From Zizania palustris (Eukaryota > Streptophyta > Magnoliopsida > Poales > Poaceae): a stretch of DNA of 64,000 bases. The translations under genes were made by a program, and so were the position numbers. This document shows, one piece after another, positions 47,404 through 58,881 of this stretch (positions are counted from its first letter, which is position 1; the number at the start of each line of letters is the position of its first letter). The notes under the pieces were generated by a model, which did no database searches, was not told the origin of the DNA, and saw nothing but the letters and a program-made list of their open reading frames with translations. The stretch covers positions 13,454,162 to 13,518,161 of the forward strand of contig JAAALK010000287.1 in assembly GCA_019279435.1 (NCBI GenBank), given 5' to 3'.

Positions 47404-48739
47404 GCCGAGTCAACTAAAGGGAAGGCAATAATTGCTAGAGAACCACGCACACGCACACTCATACCAAAGAACCCCGAGGTGGGAGTGTGGAAATGAAACA
47501 TTAGCGTCCCTTCGGCTAAGGCTCACAATAAGCCGAAGGTAACATACAAGATGTTGTTGAACAAACATGAGAGAGAGCCAAGGAAGCAGGCCCCCACGCT
47601 AAAAAACTAAGTCAGCTGAAGGGCCCAAGGCATCCAGAGGGTGGCTTCGGACCATAGTGGCCGAGTCCCCCTCATGATGGTTTCGGGCCACAATGGCCGG
47701 ACCCTCCACACAGGGACTTCGGGCCACAGGGCCTAACACTCCGTACGGTGGCGTCGGACCTCAGTGGACGAACCCCCCGTACAATAACTTCGGACCCCAA
47801 TGGCCCAAACCCGCACCACTCTGGACAAACCCTTCGATAGGAGGCTTCGGCCCGCACTGGTCGAACATACCTCTGGCCTGGCAGGATCCCTCACTAATAT
47901 GGTCCGAGACACCGTCGACCCTGCTGAACCCCCCTCCAGGTAACGGGTTTGGCTCACAGTGGGCGAGGCCACTAGAGCCGCCGATGCCTCCGCCGTACAA
48001 CTAGGCAGGAACTCCATGGGCTCCGTACATATCACAGCTAGAGTACCCTCCACAACTTAACGCTATGCCTTATTTTCCTTCGGAGTAATATGAATGGCAG
48101 GGACAAACAGACGTAGTGGAGGGAGGCATCATCCACAGGCTGTCCGTGGTACCTTCGAATCGGCCCGTGTAGGGCGAAGTTGAAGAGTACAGGCGTGATG
48201 AAGCCAAAGACAGGGAGTCCGAAGCTATCACGGTCAGAGTAGGGTCTCAGGAAGTCCTAATCCCGAAGGCCTTATCACCGAAGTCTGGCGGAGGTAAGCC
48301 CCTTGCTTCGGCCGGAGCCCATGCCGAAGTCTGGTTTGATCAGCCGAACAAGGCCGGTCCGATTGCCGGGGTCTGCAGCGAAGGCCCCTCCAAATGCAGA
48401 GTGCACGAGGCCGAAGAGGGCAGTACCACTTCGGCTAGAGTTGATAGGAACTAGGCAGTAACACCTGGCACCAAGCCACAACCATCTTTGGCACCTCCAG
48501 GCATGTCCAAATCACAAAAGAGACGTCTGCAATGACTACGAGCACAGGAGATGCACGAGAAGAAAGCCGAGGACGAGCACGACGCTATTTTTGAGGAAAT
48601 CCGCCCGCGGCCAACTATAAGACAGGTATGGAGGATGAAGCCGGTTGAGATGATCAACCTGACTCCTAGTCCAAGCGACGACGATGACATGCTTGACGAC
48701 GACTACTCACCTGTCTCCGAGGGCCCCGCACCCTAGGCG
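47404..48739 (+). pseudogene. Tat-A gag-pro linker with GPxW-type repeats
   Basis: Between the gag Cys/His segment and the protease is about 1.3 kb of decayed coding sequence. The best frame (47693-48004) is very rich in proline, glycine, asparagine and tryptophan, with repeated units such as GPQW, GPHW and GSQW spaced about 12-20 residues apart (GGVGPQWTNPPYNNFGPQW is one pair). The DNA shows a matching loose repeat around 'ttcgg(a/c)c..ca.tgg' upstream from about 47630, in several frames. After a stop at 48733-48735 the protease frame begins. No domain is recognised. It might be a gag extension or a degenerate repeat domain. Confidence 0.5.
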
Positions 48740-49207
48740 ATGGACATCAACATCGTCACGCTGCCCGCCGAGTTCTCCCTACCGCAGGACGAGGCCAAGG
48801 TTGCTCAATTGAACCTCGGCCCACGCAACGCTGTTTTTGAGAAGCCTGAGGATTTGGCTCGCCATCTAAAGCCTCTCTACATCAGAGGTCACATTGACAG
48901 AAAGCCGATTTCCCAGATGCTTGTCGATGGTGGTGCCACTGTTAACTTAATGCCTTACTCGTTATTGAAGAAACTTGGCAGGGACGAGGATGATCTAAAG
49001 AAGACCAACTTGATGCTCAACGGCTTCAACTGCGAGAGTTCCGAGGCCAAGGGCGTGGTCTCCATGGAGTTGACAGTGGGCAACAAGACATTGCAAACAA
49101 CATTTTTCGTCGTCGATGTACAAGGTAACTACAGCGTGCTGCTTGGGCGTGACTGGATTCACGCGACTTGCTGCATTCCTTCTACTCTACACCAGTGCCT
49201 AATTTAG
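48740..49207 (+). pseudogene. Tat-A aspartic protease
   Basis: An open frame of 155 codons. 'YIRGHIDRKPISQMLVDGGATVNLMPYSLLKKLG' (given here as two pieces: YIRGHIDRKPISQM and LVDGGATVNLMPYSLL) is a retropepsin-like core with DGG at the active site, followed by 'TFFVVDVQGNYSVLLGRDWIH', the usual C-terminal flap-to-hydrophobic-Gly motif. It would process the gag-pol polyprotein. The downstream link to RT is broken by frame changes and stops around 49205-49470. Confidence 0.8.
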
Positions 49208-49429
49208 TGGGACAGCGATGAAGGTCATTCTGGCAAATACTTCGGCCCAAGTGGCGTTGGCCGATATATCAGTTGACGCCGTTCACAACAAGGTAGAGTG
49301 TCTGTCAGTTAGAGATCTTTCGGATTACGATTTTGTTAGCATGTCTGGAGGATGTTTTGTACCAGTGTCTATAAAGTCGGCTGGTGTAGCATGGCTGTTT
49401 TTGTATTAGTAGTCATGTCTAGCAAGAGT

Positions 49430-50904
49430 AATCTGGATTGGCTAAAGTCTCGTGTAGAGTAGTATCGGTCCAATAAAGACGGTATTGCCGAGGCCATCGA
49501 GGACTTTAGCGAAGTAGAGAAATTAGGGAAAGGTTTCACATCGCCCAATCCCTTAGAGGAAGTTGACATAGGTGATGGTAACATACCGAGGCCGACTTTT
49601 GTAAACCAGCATTTACGGCCTGATGAGAAGGCCAAAGTAATAAAGTTGCTTCAGTCGTATGTTGATTGTTTCGCATGGGAGTATAGTGAGATGCCGAGAC
49701 TAACCCGCGAGCTCGTGGAGCATCGACTACCTATCAAGTCCGGATTTAGGCCTTATAAACAGCCCCCTCGTTGCTTTAACTTGGCCGTTTATGACCGAGT
49801 TAAAGAGGAAGTAGAGCGACTGCTCAAAGCTGGGTTTATTAGGCCATGCAGGTACGCAGAATGGGTCGCTAACATTGTGCCTGTAGAGAAGAAAGGGAGT
49901 GGAAATATACGAGTATGTATTGATTTCAGGGATCTGAACAAGACCACTCTGAAGGACGAGTATCCGATGTCGATAGCCGACATGCTAATCAACGATGCTT
50001 CAGGACACAAGGTACTAAGTTTTCTTGATGGCAATGCTAGTTATAATAAAATATTTATGGCCGAAGAGGACGTCTACAAGACTGCCTTTCGATGCCCTAG
50101 TTTTGTCGGTTTATTCGAGTGGGTCGTTATGACTTTTGGTTTAAAGAATGCTGGCACCACATATCAGCGTGCTATGAACTTAATCTTTCTTGACTTGCTA
50201 GGAGTTATGTTAGAAGTTTACATTGATGATGTTGTAGTCAAATCGAACGCTATGGGAAACCATTTAGCCGATTTGAAAGTTGCTTTTGATAGTGTGCTTT
50301 TGGCGTGTCAGTGGGTAAGTTCTTAGGTTTTATGATTTATGAGAGAGGCATAGAGATTGATCCTAAGAGACTTGAGAAAATTAGGAACGTTACAGTGCCA
50401 ACATGCAAAAAAATGTACAAAATAAAGTTGCTAGGCAAGATGAATTATTTGTGTCGCTTTATATCTAACTTGTCTGGAAATATTGATGCATTTGTCCCCA
50501 TACTCGAGCTAAAGAATGAGGCCGAGTTCACTTGGGGGGCAAGCCAGCAAAGTGCCTTTGAGAAAATCAAGGAGTGCTTGTCATCACCGCCCGTGGTGAG
50601 AGCACCCAAAGCCGGGATTCCATTTGGCTATACATCGCTGCTGAAGATAGCGTGATCAGGGCCGTGCTAACCCAAGAGGTAGAAGGAAAATAGTACATCA
50701 TCATGTTCTTGAGGCGCCGCCTGCTGGACGCCGAGACTAGGTACACGTTTGTGGAACGTTTGTGTTTATCACTTTACTACGCATGCACCAAATTGTGCCA
50801 CTATCTTCTCCCCACTACATGTGTTGTTATTTGCCAAACCGATGTCATAAAACACATGTTGCAAAAGCCAATTCTAAGTGGAAGAATCGGAAAGTGGGCT
50901 TAGG
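49430..50904 (+). pseudogene. pol: Tat-A reverse transcriptase and RNase H
   Basis: RT: 'EHRLPIKSGFRPYKQPPR', 'FIRPCRYAEWVANIVPVEKK', 'RVCIDFRDLNKTT', 'FLDGNASYNKI' and the catalytic box YIDDVVVKS at about 50218-50244. A frame break near 50315 leads to the thumb/connection part ('KFLGFMIYERGIEIDP') and the first RNase H region, ending in 'CVVICQTDVIKHML' with stops at 50653-50655, about 50691 and 50901-50903. The first RNase H appears decayed, as is usual in Tat elements where a second RNase H follows. Confidence 0.82.
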
Positions 50905-50906
50905 CC

Positions 50907-51554
50907 TTGATTGAATATGACTTGGCCTATGAACCCCTAAGAGCTATGAAAGGCCAGATCGTAGCCAACTTTATAGTTGACCACCACATAGACGTTAGTT
51001 GGAGCGACAGTGTTGCTTTTATTGAGGTAATGCCGTGCAAACTTTACTTTGATGGTTCAACTTGCAAAAATGGCCAAGGTATTGGAGTGGTTCTCATATC
51101 AACTAGCGGAATGAACTTTGAGACCTTGGCTCGTTTTGAGTTTCCTTCTACTAATAACCAAGCTGAATACGAGGATTTACTGCTAGGGCTTGAATTGTTA
51201 GATTCCATGGGTATTAAACATGTCCATGCGCATGGTGATTCCCTTTTAGTAGTACAACAAGTGGCTAAGAGTGCTCAATGTTTTAATGGCTTGCTAAACA
51301 GCTACTTGGATAAGTGCCTGGACATAGTTGCTACTTTTGATGACTTCAAAATTTCTAATGTGTCAAGAGAGGCCAATTCAATTGCAAATGATTTGGCTCA
51401 GCAAGCATCTGGTTACCAAGTCAGAAGTGGAAAGTTTTCTGTATGGGAGAAGTCGATGTTTGGTCTCACTGCCGAAGCCAGTAACTTCGGACAGGCGCAC
51501 CCTCCGGGTTGGACCCCTCCGGCTGCTAGAGGCTACCACGCGCCGAGGTCCTAG
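50907..51554 (+). pseudogene. Tat-A second (additional) RNase H domain
   Basis: An open frame of 215 codons. The domain starts 'CKLYFDGSTCKNGQGIGVV' with the first catalytic Asp in YFDGS, then 'STNNQAEYEDLLLGLELL' (Glu), 'HAHGDSLLVVQQV' (Asp) and 'SREANSIANDLAQQAS' (final acidic Asp in ANDLA). This plant/archaeal-type RNase H located after the first RNase H and before integrase defines the Tat clade. All four acidic residues seem present. The C-terminal 60 residues are proline-rich and lead toward the integrase. Confidence 0.85.
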
Positions 51555-51799
51555 GACCAGAGTACTCTACCCACCGAAGAGTCTGGCACGCCGGAGACCG
51601 TGAGCCAAAGTCCTCCGCATAGTGAGGGCCTCCGAGAGCTCGGACCCTCCGACAGGGGGCTTCGGCCTGATGCACTCCACACGGCCAATCCAGCCAGGCT
51701 TCGGCAGAAGCAGGAAGGGCTCGAGGGGCACCCCGAAATCAGTAACCTGGATACCTTTTCATGGAGTGAGCTAGTGAAACCATCCGAAGCCCATAAGGG

Positions 51800-52032
51800 C
51801 GATTGAAGAATTCCAATCGTCCAATATTTAAGAGACCCTAGCCAAAGGGTTGATCGGAAGGTTTGGCGACAAGCGTTTAAATTTGTGTTGATAGACGACA
51901 CACTGTATCGCTGAACCATTGATGGAGTACTGTTAAAGTGTTTAGACCATGAACGATCCCAGGTGTCTACAGGAGAAGTCCATGAGGGACTTTGTGGCAC
52001 TCATTAGTCAGACTAGAAAATTAGTTGGATGA
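51800..52032 (+). pseudogene. Tat-A integrase, N-terminal fragment
   Basis: Reads 'IPIVQYLRDPSQRVDRK' and 'GEVHEGLCGTH', the histidine half of the HHCC zinc-binding domain, with stops at about 51914, 51994 and 52006. It is cut at 52032 by Tat-B. The cysteine half and catalytic core continue after the Tat-B insertion (59379-59700 in a duplicated partial copy and 60535-61480). Confidence 0.75.
52028..52032. repeat. TSD of Tat-B, left copy
   Basis: gatga before tgttggcg. The right copy is gatgc (59379-59383). After the duplicated LTR at 60534 the equivalent bases are aatgc. Confidence 0.75.
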
Positions 52033-52528
52033 TGTTGGCGTAAAAGATTACGCTAACATGTTTCTAGAGATTAGAAACTAACAAACGAAGTGTTTGTGAA
52101 GTAAACGATTTCAAGCCTCCGAAGTGGATAATAGCTCAAAAGAGTTCAAAGATGTGTATTGAATAACTCAGTATTCGATCCTCATTACAGGGTAAAACGG
52201 GGGGTATTTATAGGCAAAAACCTTAAGGAAAAGACCTTTTACCCCTCTATTACAACCGACATAGTGGAAATTATTCAGTACCCTTAGTAGGGCTAAAATG
52301 GTAAAAAATAATCTAATGAGAAAGAAGATAAGCCTTCCATCTTAGCTGGCAAGGAGGTTCTCTGAAGAATCTACATTCGAAGATATACTCCGAACTAGAG
52401 TTCGCCTCTACTCTTCGAACTTGTCCCAGTACTAAGTCGGAGTTAGATGCTGGAAACCTTCGGCTAAATAGCCTGCCTTTGTCTTTTTACAGCGGTGACC
52501 CTGAGGATGAAGTCTTTTCCCCCCAACA
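52033..52528 (-). repeat. 3' LTR of Tat-B
   Basis: tgttggcgta ... ccccaaca. The minus-strand TATA box (complement of ggtatttatagg) lies at 52203-52214. Next inside is 'gtagcccctcgaatac', whose complement is a weak polypurine tract. Confidence 0.88.
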
Positions 52529-52853
52529 GTAGCCCCTCGAATACACTTCTCCGCTAGATCTGTAAAATTAGGAGAGCAGTATACGCAAGAAAATTAATCA
52601 TGCGTAGGGATTAATAGGTTTAATCAACCTTCGGAATACATGAAGATTCTCAACTTCAAATTGATTTGTAAGAGAGCTGCATTCGAACCATCCTAAAATC
52701 AACTTAAGAAGTCAGAAAGCTTTTTAAACTCAGAAGAAATAGTCGTTACCGTTTTCCTTTTAGAAGAAGCTACGCGGTGCATTAAATTCACAAAGAGTAA
52801 TGGTCAAGAATGCGAAACGGCGAATGCGAACTGTAAGAAATTGTGAGCTTAGG

Positions 52854-52863
52854 CTATAAATAG
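52854..52863 (+). promoter_or_regulatory. TATA box upstream of the antisense ORF in Tat-B
   Basis: ctataaatag, 94 bases before the start codon at 52957, on the strand opposite to gag-pol. It is followed at about 30 bases by a pyrimidine-rich stretch (cactttcctcaccg) suited to transcription initiation. It is distinct from the LTR TATA boxes, which lie on the other strand. Confidence 0.6.
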
Positions 52864-52956
52864 AGGACCTAGATACTTCTCAAGCACTTTCCTCACCGTC
52901 TTTGCGCAACCAATCTTTAACCTCCAAACTCTAGCTTTAGCATTCGGTGCGGATCA

Positions 52957-53387
52957 ATGGCAAAAACTAGCTTCAAGGCTCCTGGGGCGACTTCGGCCCT
53001 AGCCCGGCAACAAGCTACGGCTACGGTAGCAGCAGCAACAGTGGTGGTGCCAGCGGCGGTGGCGGCGGCTCCAGCGGTAGCGGTAGCAGCGGCGGTGTTG
53101 GCTCCGGTGGTGAATCCCCAACAGATCGGTCCTCACGATCTCCTCCCGGCTTCTTCGAAGTATCCGGACCAGTCTTATAACTGGGGCCATCTACCGGCAA
53201 GAGGGAGACGATCGCCGTGGTGGTAGAGGGGAAGATTAGATCGGAGGTCATCATCCGGAAACCTGGAAAGGAGGCCATCCCTTCACCGCGGCCTGGAGAA
53301 GTTGTGGTCTTCGAAGCGGGGTTAGGACTCTTGGCAGTGGACTTCCTATCGGAGGTATTGGATCTGTTTCATGTTACCCTTCCTCAA
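52957..53387 (+). pseudogene. Antisense accessory ORF of Tat-B (PF04195-like N-terminus), truncated by the assembly gap
   Basis: The start atg at 52957 follows a TATA box at 52854. The first part is alanine/valine-rich low complexity (residues 10-50). At about 53180-53220 the frame changes; the open frame continuing to the gap carries 'PSPRPGEVVVFEAGLGLL' and 'FLSEVLDLFHVTLPQ', which resembles the conserved N-terminal segment of the plant 'putative gypsy type transposon' family (Pfam PF04195). It reads against gag-pol of its host element and lies between integrase and 3' LTR. The rest is lost in the N run. Function of the family is unknown to me. The frame break could be a real mutation or an unrecognised intron (no clear gt/ag pair in the 40 bases concerned). 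It may be related to the decayed gene at 4740-8430. Confidence 0.55.
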
Positions 53388-54387
53388 NNNNNNNNNNNNN
53401 NNNNNNNNNNNNNNNNNNNNNNNNNNNNNNNNNNNNNNNNNNNNNNNNNNNNNNNNNNNNNNNNNNNNNNNNNNNNNNNNNNNNNNNNNNNNNNNNNNNN
53501 NNNNNNNNNNNNNNNNNNNNNNNNNNNNNNNNNNNNNNNNNNNNNNNNNNNNNNNNNNNNNNNNNNNNNNNNNNNNNNNNNNNNNNNNNNNNNNNNNNNN
53601 NNNNNNNNNNNNNNNNNNNNNNNNNNNNNNNNNNNNNNNNNNNNNNNNNNNNNNNNNNNNNNNNNNNNNNNNNNNNNNNNNNNNNNNNNNNNNNNNNNNN
53701 NNNNNNNNNNNNNNNNNNNNNNNNNNNNNNNNNNNNNNNNNNNNNNNNNNNNNNNNNNNNNNNNNNNNNNNNNNNNNNNNNNNNNNNNNNNNNNNNNNNN
53801 NNNNNNNNNNNNNNNNNNNNNNNNNNNNNNNNNNNNNNNNNNNNNNNNNNNNNNNNNNNNNNNNNNNNNNNNNNNNNNNNNNNNNNNNNNNNNNNNNNNN
53901 NNNNNNNNNNNNNNNNNNNNNNNNNNNNNNNNNNNNNNNNNNNNNNNNNNNNNNNNNNNNNNNNNNNNNNNNNNNNNNNNNNNNNNNNNNNNNNNNNNNN
54001 NNNNNNNNNNNNNNNNNNNNNNNNNNNNNNNNNNNNNNNNNNNNNNNNNNNNNNNNNNNNNNNNNNNNNNNNNNNNNNNNNNNNNNNNNNNNNNNNNNNN
54101 NNNNNNNNNNNNNNNNNNNNNNNNNNNNNNNNNNNNNNNNNNNNNNNNNNNNNNNNNNNNNNNNNNNNNNNNNNNNNNNNNNNNNNNNNNNNNNNNNNNN
54201 NNNNNNNNNNNNNNNNNNNNNNNNNNNNNNNNNNNNNNNNNNNNNNNNNNNNNNNNNNNNNNNNNNNNNNNNNNNNNNNNNNNNNNNNNNNNNNNNNNNN
54301 NNNNNNNNNNNNNNNNNNNNNNNNNNNNNNNNNNNNNNNNNNNNNNNNNNNNNNNNNNNNNNNNNNNNNNNNNNNNNNNNNNNNNNN
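53388..54387. other. Assembly gap, 1000 N
   Basis: Exactly 1000 unknown bases. The even number indicates a placeholder length. It hides most of the Tat-B integrase and the body of the antisense ORF. Confidence 0.99.
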
Positions 54388-57300
54388 TGGCGAAGTGTTT
54401 TCCTCCCAAAGCTCGGGGGCCAGATGGCTACCACAAAGTCCTTCATGAATCTCTCGGAGAATCTCCTGACCTTTGGCTTGAGATATACATCGGAGCAGAG
54501 GGGAACATACTCTGGCCTTGTACAGAATACCATTGATTATATGATAATTTCGAATTCTGAGCTTTAACCTCGAAAGATGTGGCCCTTCGGGTAAATTTGC
54601 TTCTCCTTGCAGCAATTCCATAATTGAACTCCACCAATCTGTACTTGAAATGCAAAGAACTTCCGTAGAAGGGATCTGTGTTACCGAAGGTGAATTGAAC
54701 TCTTCATAAAAAGCTTCTTCTGGAATGTCCATAGCTCCGGCTGCAGCTTTTGCCAAGGTATCAGCTTGCATATTTTCAGCTCTGGGTATACTTCGAATGG
54801 AAATCTCTTTAAATGCTGCTTCAATCTTACGGATCTCTTCTAAATATTTTGCAAGCTGTGGATGACGAACTTGAAAATTCTTGTCCACGTGCCCTGCTAC
54901 AATTTTAGAATCTATTTTAATAACAACTCTTGTAGCCCCCAAAGCACGCGCCTTTCGAAGTCCTAACAAAATTCCTTCATACTCCGCTGTATTATTGGTG
55001 GACTTAAAGTTGATCCTTGCGGAGTACATTGCTCTTTGCCCTGAAGGCGAAATTATTACCGCTCCGACACCTGCTCCAGATGCTTGGAAAGCTCCATCAG
55101 AGTATATGGTCTAAATTCCTTCACTTGGTTTCTCCGGAGCCCATACTGCAGGGGGAGTCCATTCTGCCACAAAGTCTGCCAACACCTGTGACTTAATTAC
55201 TGTCCTTGCCACGAAGGAGATGCCAAAGGGTGCTAATTCAATGGGCCATTTCCCAATTCTTCCTGTAGAATCCTTACTTCGGATCATATCTTCTAAGGGA
55301 TACAAAGTTGGTACAACCACATTATGTGCTAGGAAATAATACCTTAACTTCCTCGAAGCCATTATCAGAGCATAAGTGAACTTCTCAAGCTCGGAATATC
55401 TTGTTTTTTCTCCAGACAATGCTTCGGGTACAAAATAGACTGGATTCTGTACCAACTTCCCATTGAAGTCAACTTCTCTAACAAGGACTGCACTGACAGC
55501 GGAGCCAGTAGCCGCAAGGTAAAGGAGTAGGGTTTCGTCTGCAACAGGCACCGTGAGTGTAGCGAGGTTACTGAGATAATTCTTAATATCATCAAAGCTC
55601 TTTTGACACTTCGGTGTCCATGCAAAATCTTCAGACCCTTTCAATGCTTTGAAAATGGGCAAACTTCTCTTCGCGGACCTTGCTAGGAATCTGCTAAGTG
55701 CTGCAAGGCGGTCAGTTAGCTTTTGCACTTGCTTCAAATTTTCCGGAGGAGCCATCCTTTGCAACGCAGTTATTTGAGTAGGGCTAGCTTCGATCCCTCT
55801 GCTCGAAACTAAATACCCTAACAATTTTCTAGCCTAAGCCCCGAAGATACATTTTTCGGGGTTAAGACGAACTCCACATGCCCGAAGGCTATTGAACGTT
55901 TCTGCTAAGTCTAGGCTATGTTGGTGCTTTAGAGCACTCTTTATTACAATGTCATCCATATAGGCTTCTACATTGCGGCCCATTTGATGACCTAGAGCCT
56001 TAGCAATTAACCTCAAAAAAGTTGCCCCGGCATTTCTTAAGCCAAAAGGCATTCTTACATAGCAGAAGACTCCCAAAGGAGTTACAAAGCTTGTTTTAAT
56101 TTCATCTTCGCGCTTTAGCCAGATTTAATGATAACCGGAATAAGCGTCAAGGAAGCTTAATAACTCCGAACCAGCAGTGGAGTCAACTAATTGATCAATT
56201 CGGGGAATGGGATAGGGGTCACGGGGGCATGCTTTATTCAAAGATGTAAAGTTGATACACATGTGCCATTTCCTGGAAGATTTCTTCCTGACGAAGACTG
56301 GGTTGGCTAGCCACTTCGTATGAGCTACTTCTCTGATAATCCCAGCCTTCAGCAACTTTTCCACTCCAGCTTTAGCAAGGATGGCCCTCTCCGCAGATAG
56401 CTTCCGGAGTCCTTGTTGGACAAGCCAAACCCTCGGGTTCACAAGTAAACTATGCTCAATAATATCCCAACTGACTCTAGTAATGTCCTCATCAGACCAT
56501 GCAAATACATCTAAATTTTCTTCAACTACTTTTTCTAACCAAGTAGCAACTTTTGGGGGCAAATCCTTGCCGAACTGAAATGAATAGTCTTTGTCGTCTT
56601 TGACAATAACCTTCGTTACAATCTCTCCTTCGGGGCTTGGCCTTGGGAAGGACTTCTTCACAGGTTCACCTGAAGCAGAGATATCCTCCGGGTTGCCTTG
56701 CACGTTGTTCACTTGTCTCGGGTCAAGAGGGGGGCCATGACCATATTCCGCTCTTTGCGCAGTTGCCTGATCTCCAAAAACAGTGAGCACTCCCACTTGT
56801 GTGAGCATCTTCATACACAAGTAATTATGATGAGCCACAGCTCCGAACTGATTCAACATGCCCCTCCCAAAGATAACATTATATGCATACGGGGCATCCA
56901 CAACATCAAAGATCACCTCCTCCGTCCTGGCTAGTAGCCCCTCTCCGAAAGTGACCTCCAGACCTATTTGGTCGAGGGCATCAAGAGGGGGTCCTGCGAA
57001 GCCTTGCAAAGGACGAGTTGCTGGGAGAAGATGCTTCCTGGAGATACAGAGCTGATCGAAGGCTTGGACGAAGATAATATCTGCTGAACTTCCTCCATCA
57101 ATCAGTACTCTCCGAACTTCAGTCCCTGCTATGTCGGCAGTGATGACAAGTGGATTTGCATGTGGAAACTTTATGCCAACTGCATCATATGCGGAAAAAG
57201 ATATTGACACATGGGACAATTCAGGCATGGCAGCTGCGGACGAAAAAGTTCCAATATGGCCCACTTCTCGGACATATTCTCTTCTTTGCCTCTTCGACAT
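54388..57300 (-). pseudogene. pol: Tat-B protease, reverse transcriptase, RNase H, second RNase H, integrase start
   Basis: Protease: 'VLIDGGSSADIIF' at about 57115-57075. RT: 'KWLANPVFVRKKS', 'SFLDAYSGYH' followed by a stop at 56125-56127, then 'MPFGLRNAGATFLRL' and the catalytic box YMDDIVIKS at about 55963-55935; a stop follows at 55834-55836. First RNase H/connection: 55824-55111, with 'AALSRFLARSAKRSLP' and 'YSELEKFTYALIMASRKLRYYF' (read as two parts), ending in a stop at 55111-55113. Second RNase H: 'YSDGAFQASGAG', 'STNNTAEYEGILLGL', 'KIDSKIVAGHV' and 'MQADTLAKAA' (about 55110-54740). Integrase zinc finger begins 'EIHEGLCGSHLAP', where a run of five C near 54407-54413 appears to hold an extra base, since the expected motif continues in the next frame. 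Only about four lesions, so this is the least damaged pol in the window. Confidence 0.87.
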
Positions 57301-57539
57301 ACTACCAAGAGTCCCTCCTCCAGAAATGGGGAGGACTACTCTTTTCCCTCGATCTTGACCTTCTTCCTACTTCGGAGGTGGCATAATATTGACCACCGGA
57401 GGTTGCCTTGTAGGGTCGAAGTTGTCTATACGTGCCACGGCCTGGACAGGCTCCGGACGCACCTCGGAAGGAACTCGGTCAGTAGTGCCTTGACCCGAGG
57501 TTCTTTCAAGGTACTCGCCTCTTAAAGAGAGTATAGACT

Positions 57540-58819
57540 TGCATGCATCATTTGTGTGACTTCAATTCTCACCATGGACACAGCAGAAGAAGTCCTAGGC
57601 TTTGCCAGCCGGCTTCCTTGGCGGCCTCCAGCCGCTGGTCTTGCTTCCCGAAGCTTGCGAAGTCTTTGGGGCAAATTTCTGTGGAGGTGCAATGTTTAAG
57701 ACTTCTGAACGAGGATGCTTTTGCCCCCAACGCCTGTCATGCTGAACTTCAAAGTTAGGCCCCTGCGAAGGTGTTGAAGTCTTCACTTCCAACTTGACTT
57801 CTTGCAGGATTGACGAAGTTGAAGCAGTTCTCCGAAGCCACCCTTCTTCTGACCTTTCATACTCTTCGAAATAAGACATCAACTGAGCAACAGAAGATAT
57901 CTGTTTCTGGTGAAGTTTATCAAGGAGGCCCGCATGGGTAACTCCCTCTCGAGCTGCATCAACTACGGAGGATGTAGTCAGCCCTCGAATTTGCGACTTT
58001 GTATGGGCGAAGCGCTTGAAAGATTGTCTTAAAGTCTCTCCGAGCAGCTGCTTCACCTGGAAAATACTTCCTATAGACATTGGGGGTACGAAGGTACCCT
58101 GAAAGTTACTTATAAACTTCTTCCTTAATTGCTCCCAGGTTCTAATTGACCCTGGCTTCAGTGACCAAAACCACCGCAGAGCCACCCCTTCAAGAGCTAG
58201 TAGGAAACATTTGGCCATGGTGTCTCGCACTTCTCCACTGGCCTCAATTGACAATGCATAAGAAAGGGAGAACTCCCCAGGGTCCTCGTCTCCGGAATAT
58301 TTGCAGAGCTTTGAAGTTTTAAACTTAGGATCGAAGCGCACTTTCTGTAGCTCGGGATGCAGCGGAGACTCGCTGTCGAAGGAAGCGTTCTCTGGGGCTT
58401 CGGGATAAGGAAGTTCGTTGTCTTGGGGCACTTCGGGGATGACCGGGGTGGCCTAAGAACGAAGCCTATCTGCGGCTTCTTGCCTCCACCTCGCCATTTT
58501 AGCTTGGAGACTGGCCATTTGGGTGGCCACATCGCCAAGACTATCTTCATCTCCTCCGGAAGGACCTTCCGGGTCTTGAGAACTGTATGTGTCAGTTCGA
58601 AGCGGAATTTGGGCTAGAAGGGGGACTCCGGTTGGCCGAAGTATGGATGGAGTTGGGAAGAGGAACTCCGTATACTCGAGGAAGGGGGATCCCTTCGGGA
58701 GTCTGCGGTGGAGGAATCGCCGAAGATCCTCCGACCTCGACTGTGTTCGAAGATCTTACTCCGGAGGTCCGAGGGGACCTCCGAGTAGGACTACCACTTG
58801 AACTCCGCTTGGGAGGCAT
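57540..58819 (-). pseudogene. gag: Tat-B gag
   Basis: Start at 58819 (MPPKRSSSGSPTRRS), with a basic, serine/proline-rich N-terminus. A stop at 58592-58594 and frame changes lead into the frame 58431-57595. That frame holds the capsid-like domain ('YSGDEDPGEFSLSYALS', 'WFWSLKPGSIRTWEQLRKK', 'QSFKRFAHTKSQIRG', 'DKLHQKQISSVAQLMSYFEE', all shorter than the limit) and a basic proline-rich tail. After a stop at 57595-57597, a Cys/His stretch (FFCCVHGEN...HTNDAC) near 57590-57545 is the equivalent of the zinc-binding end. A leader/gag N-terminal copy is repeated at 59701-60037 by the tandem duplication. Confidence 0.82.
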
Positions 58820-58860
58820 GGTTTGAGAACATGGTAGAGAACGAAGTTTTTTGGACCAGG

Positions 58861-58880
58861 TTCCCCACGGACGGTGCCAA
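58861..58880 (-). promoter_or_regulatory. Primer binding site of Tat-B
   Basis: The complement is ttggcaccgtccgtgggga(a), one base inside the 5' LTR. This form (TGGCnCCGTCnGTGGG) is common in Tat-type plant elements. A second copy (60016-60036, one base altered) was created by the tandem duplication. Confidence 0.7.
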
Positions 58881-58881
58881 C

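Noticed and set aside
53217..55029. Very long open frames on both strands across the gap
   Set aside because: They are open only because the 1000 N contain no stop codons; only the parts outside 53388-54387 were used.
58592..58826. Plus-strand ORFs 58357-58826
   Set aside because: Shadows of the Tat-B gag N-terminus on the minus strand.
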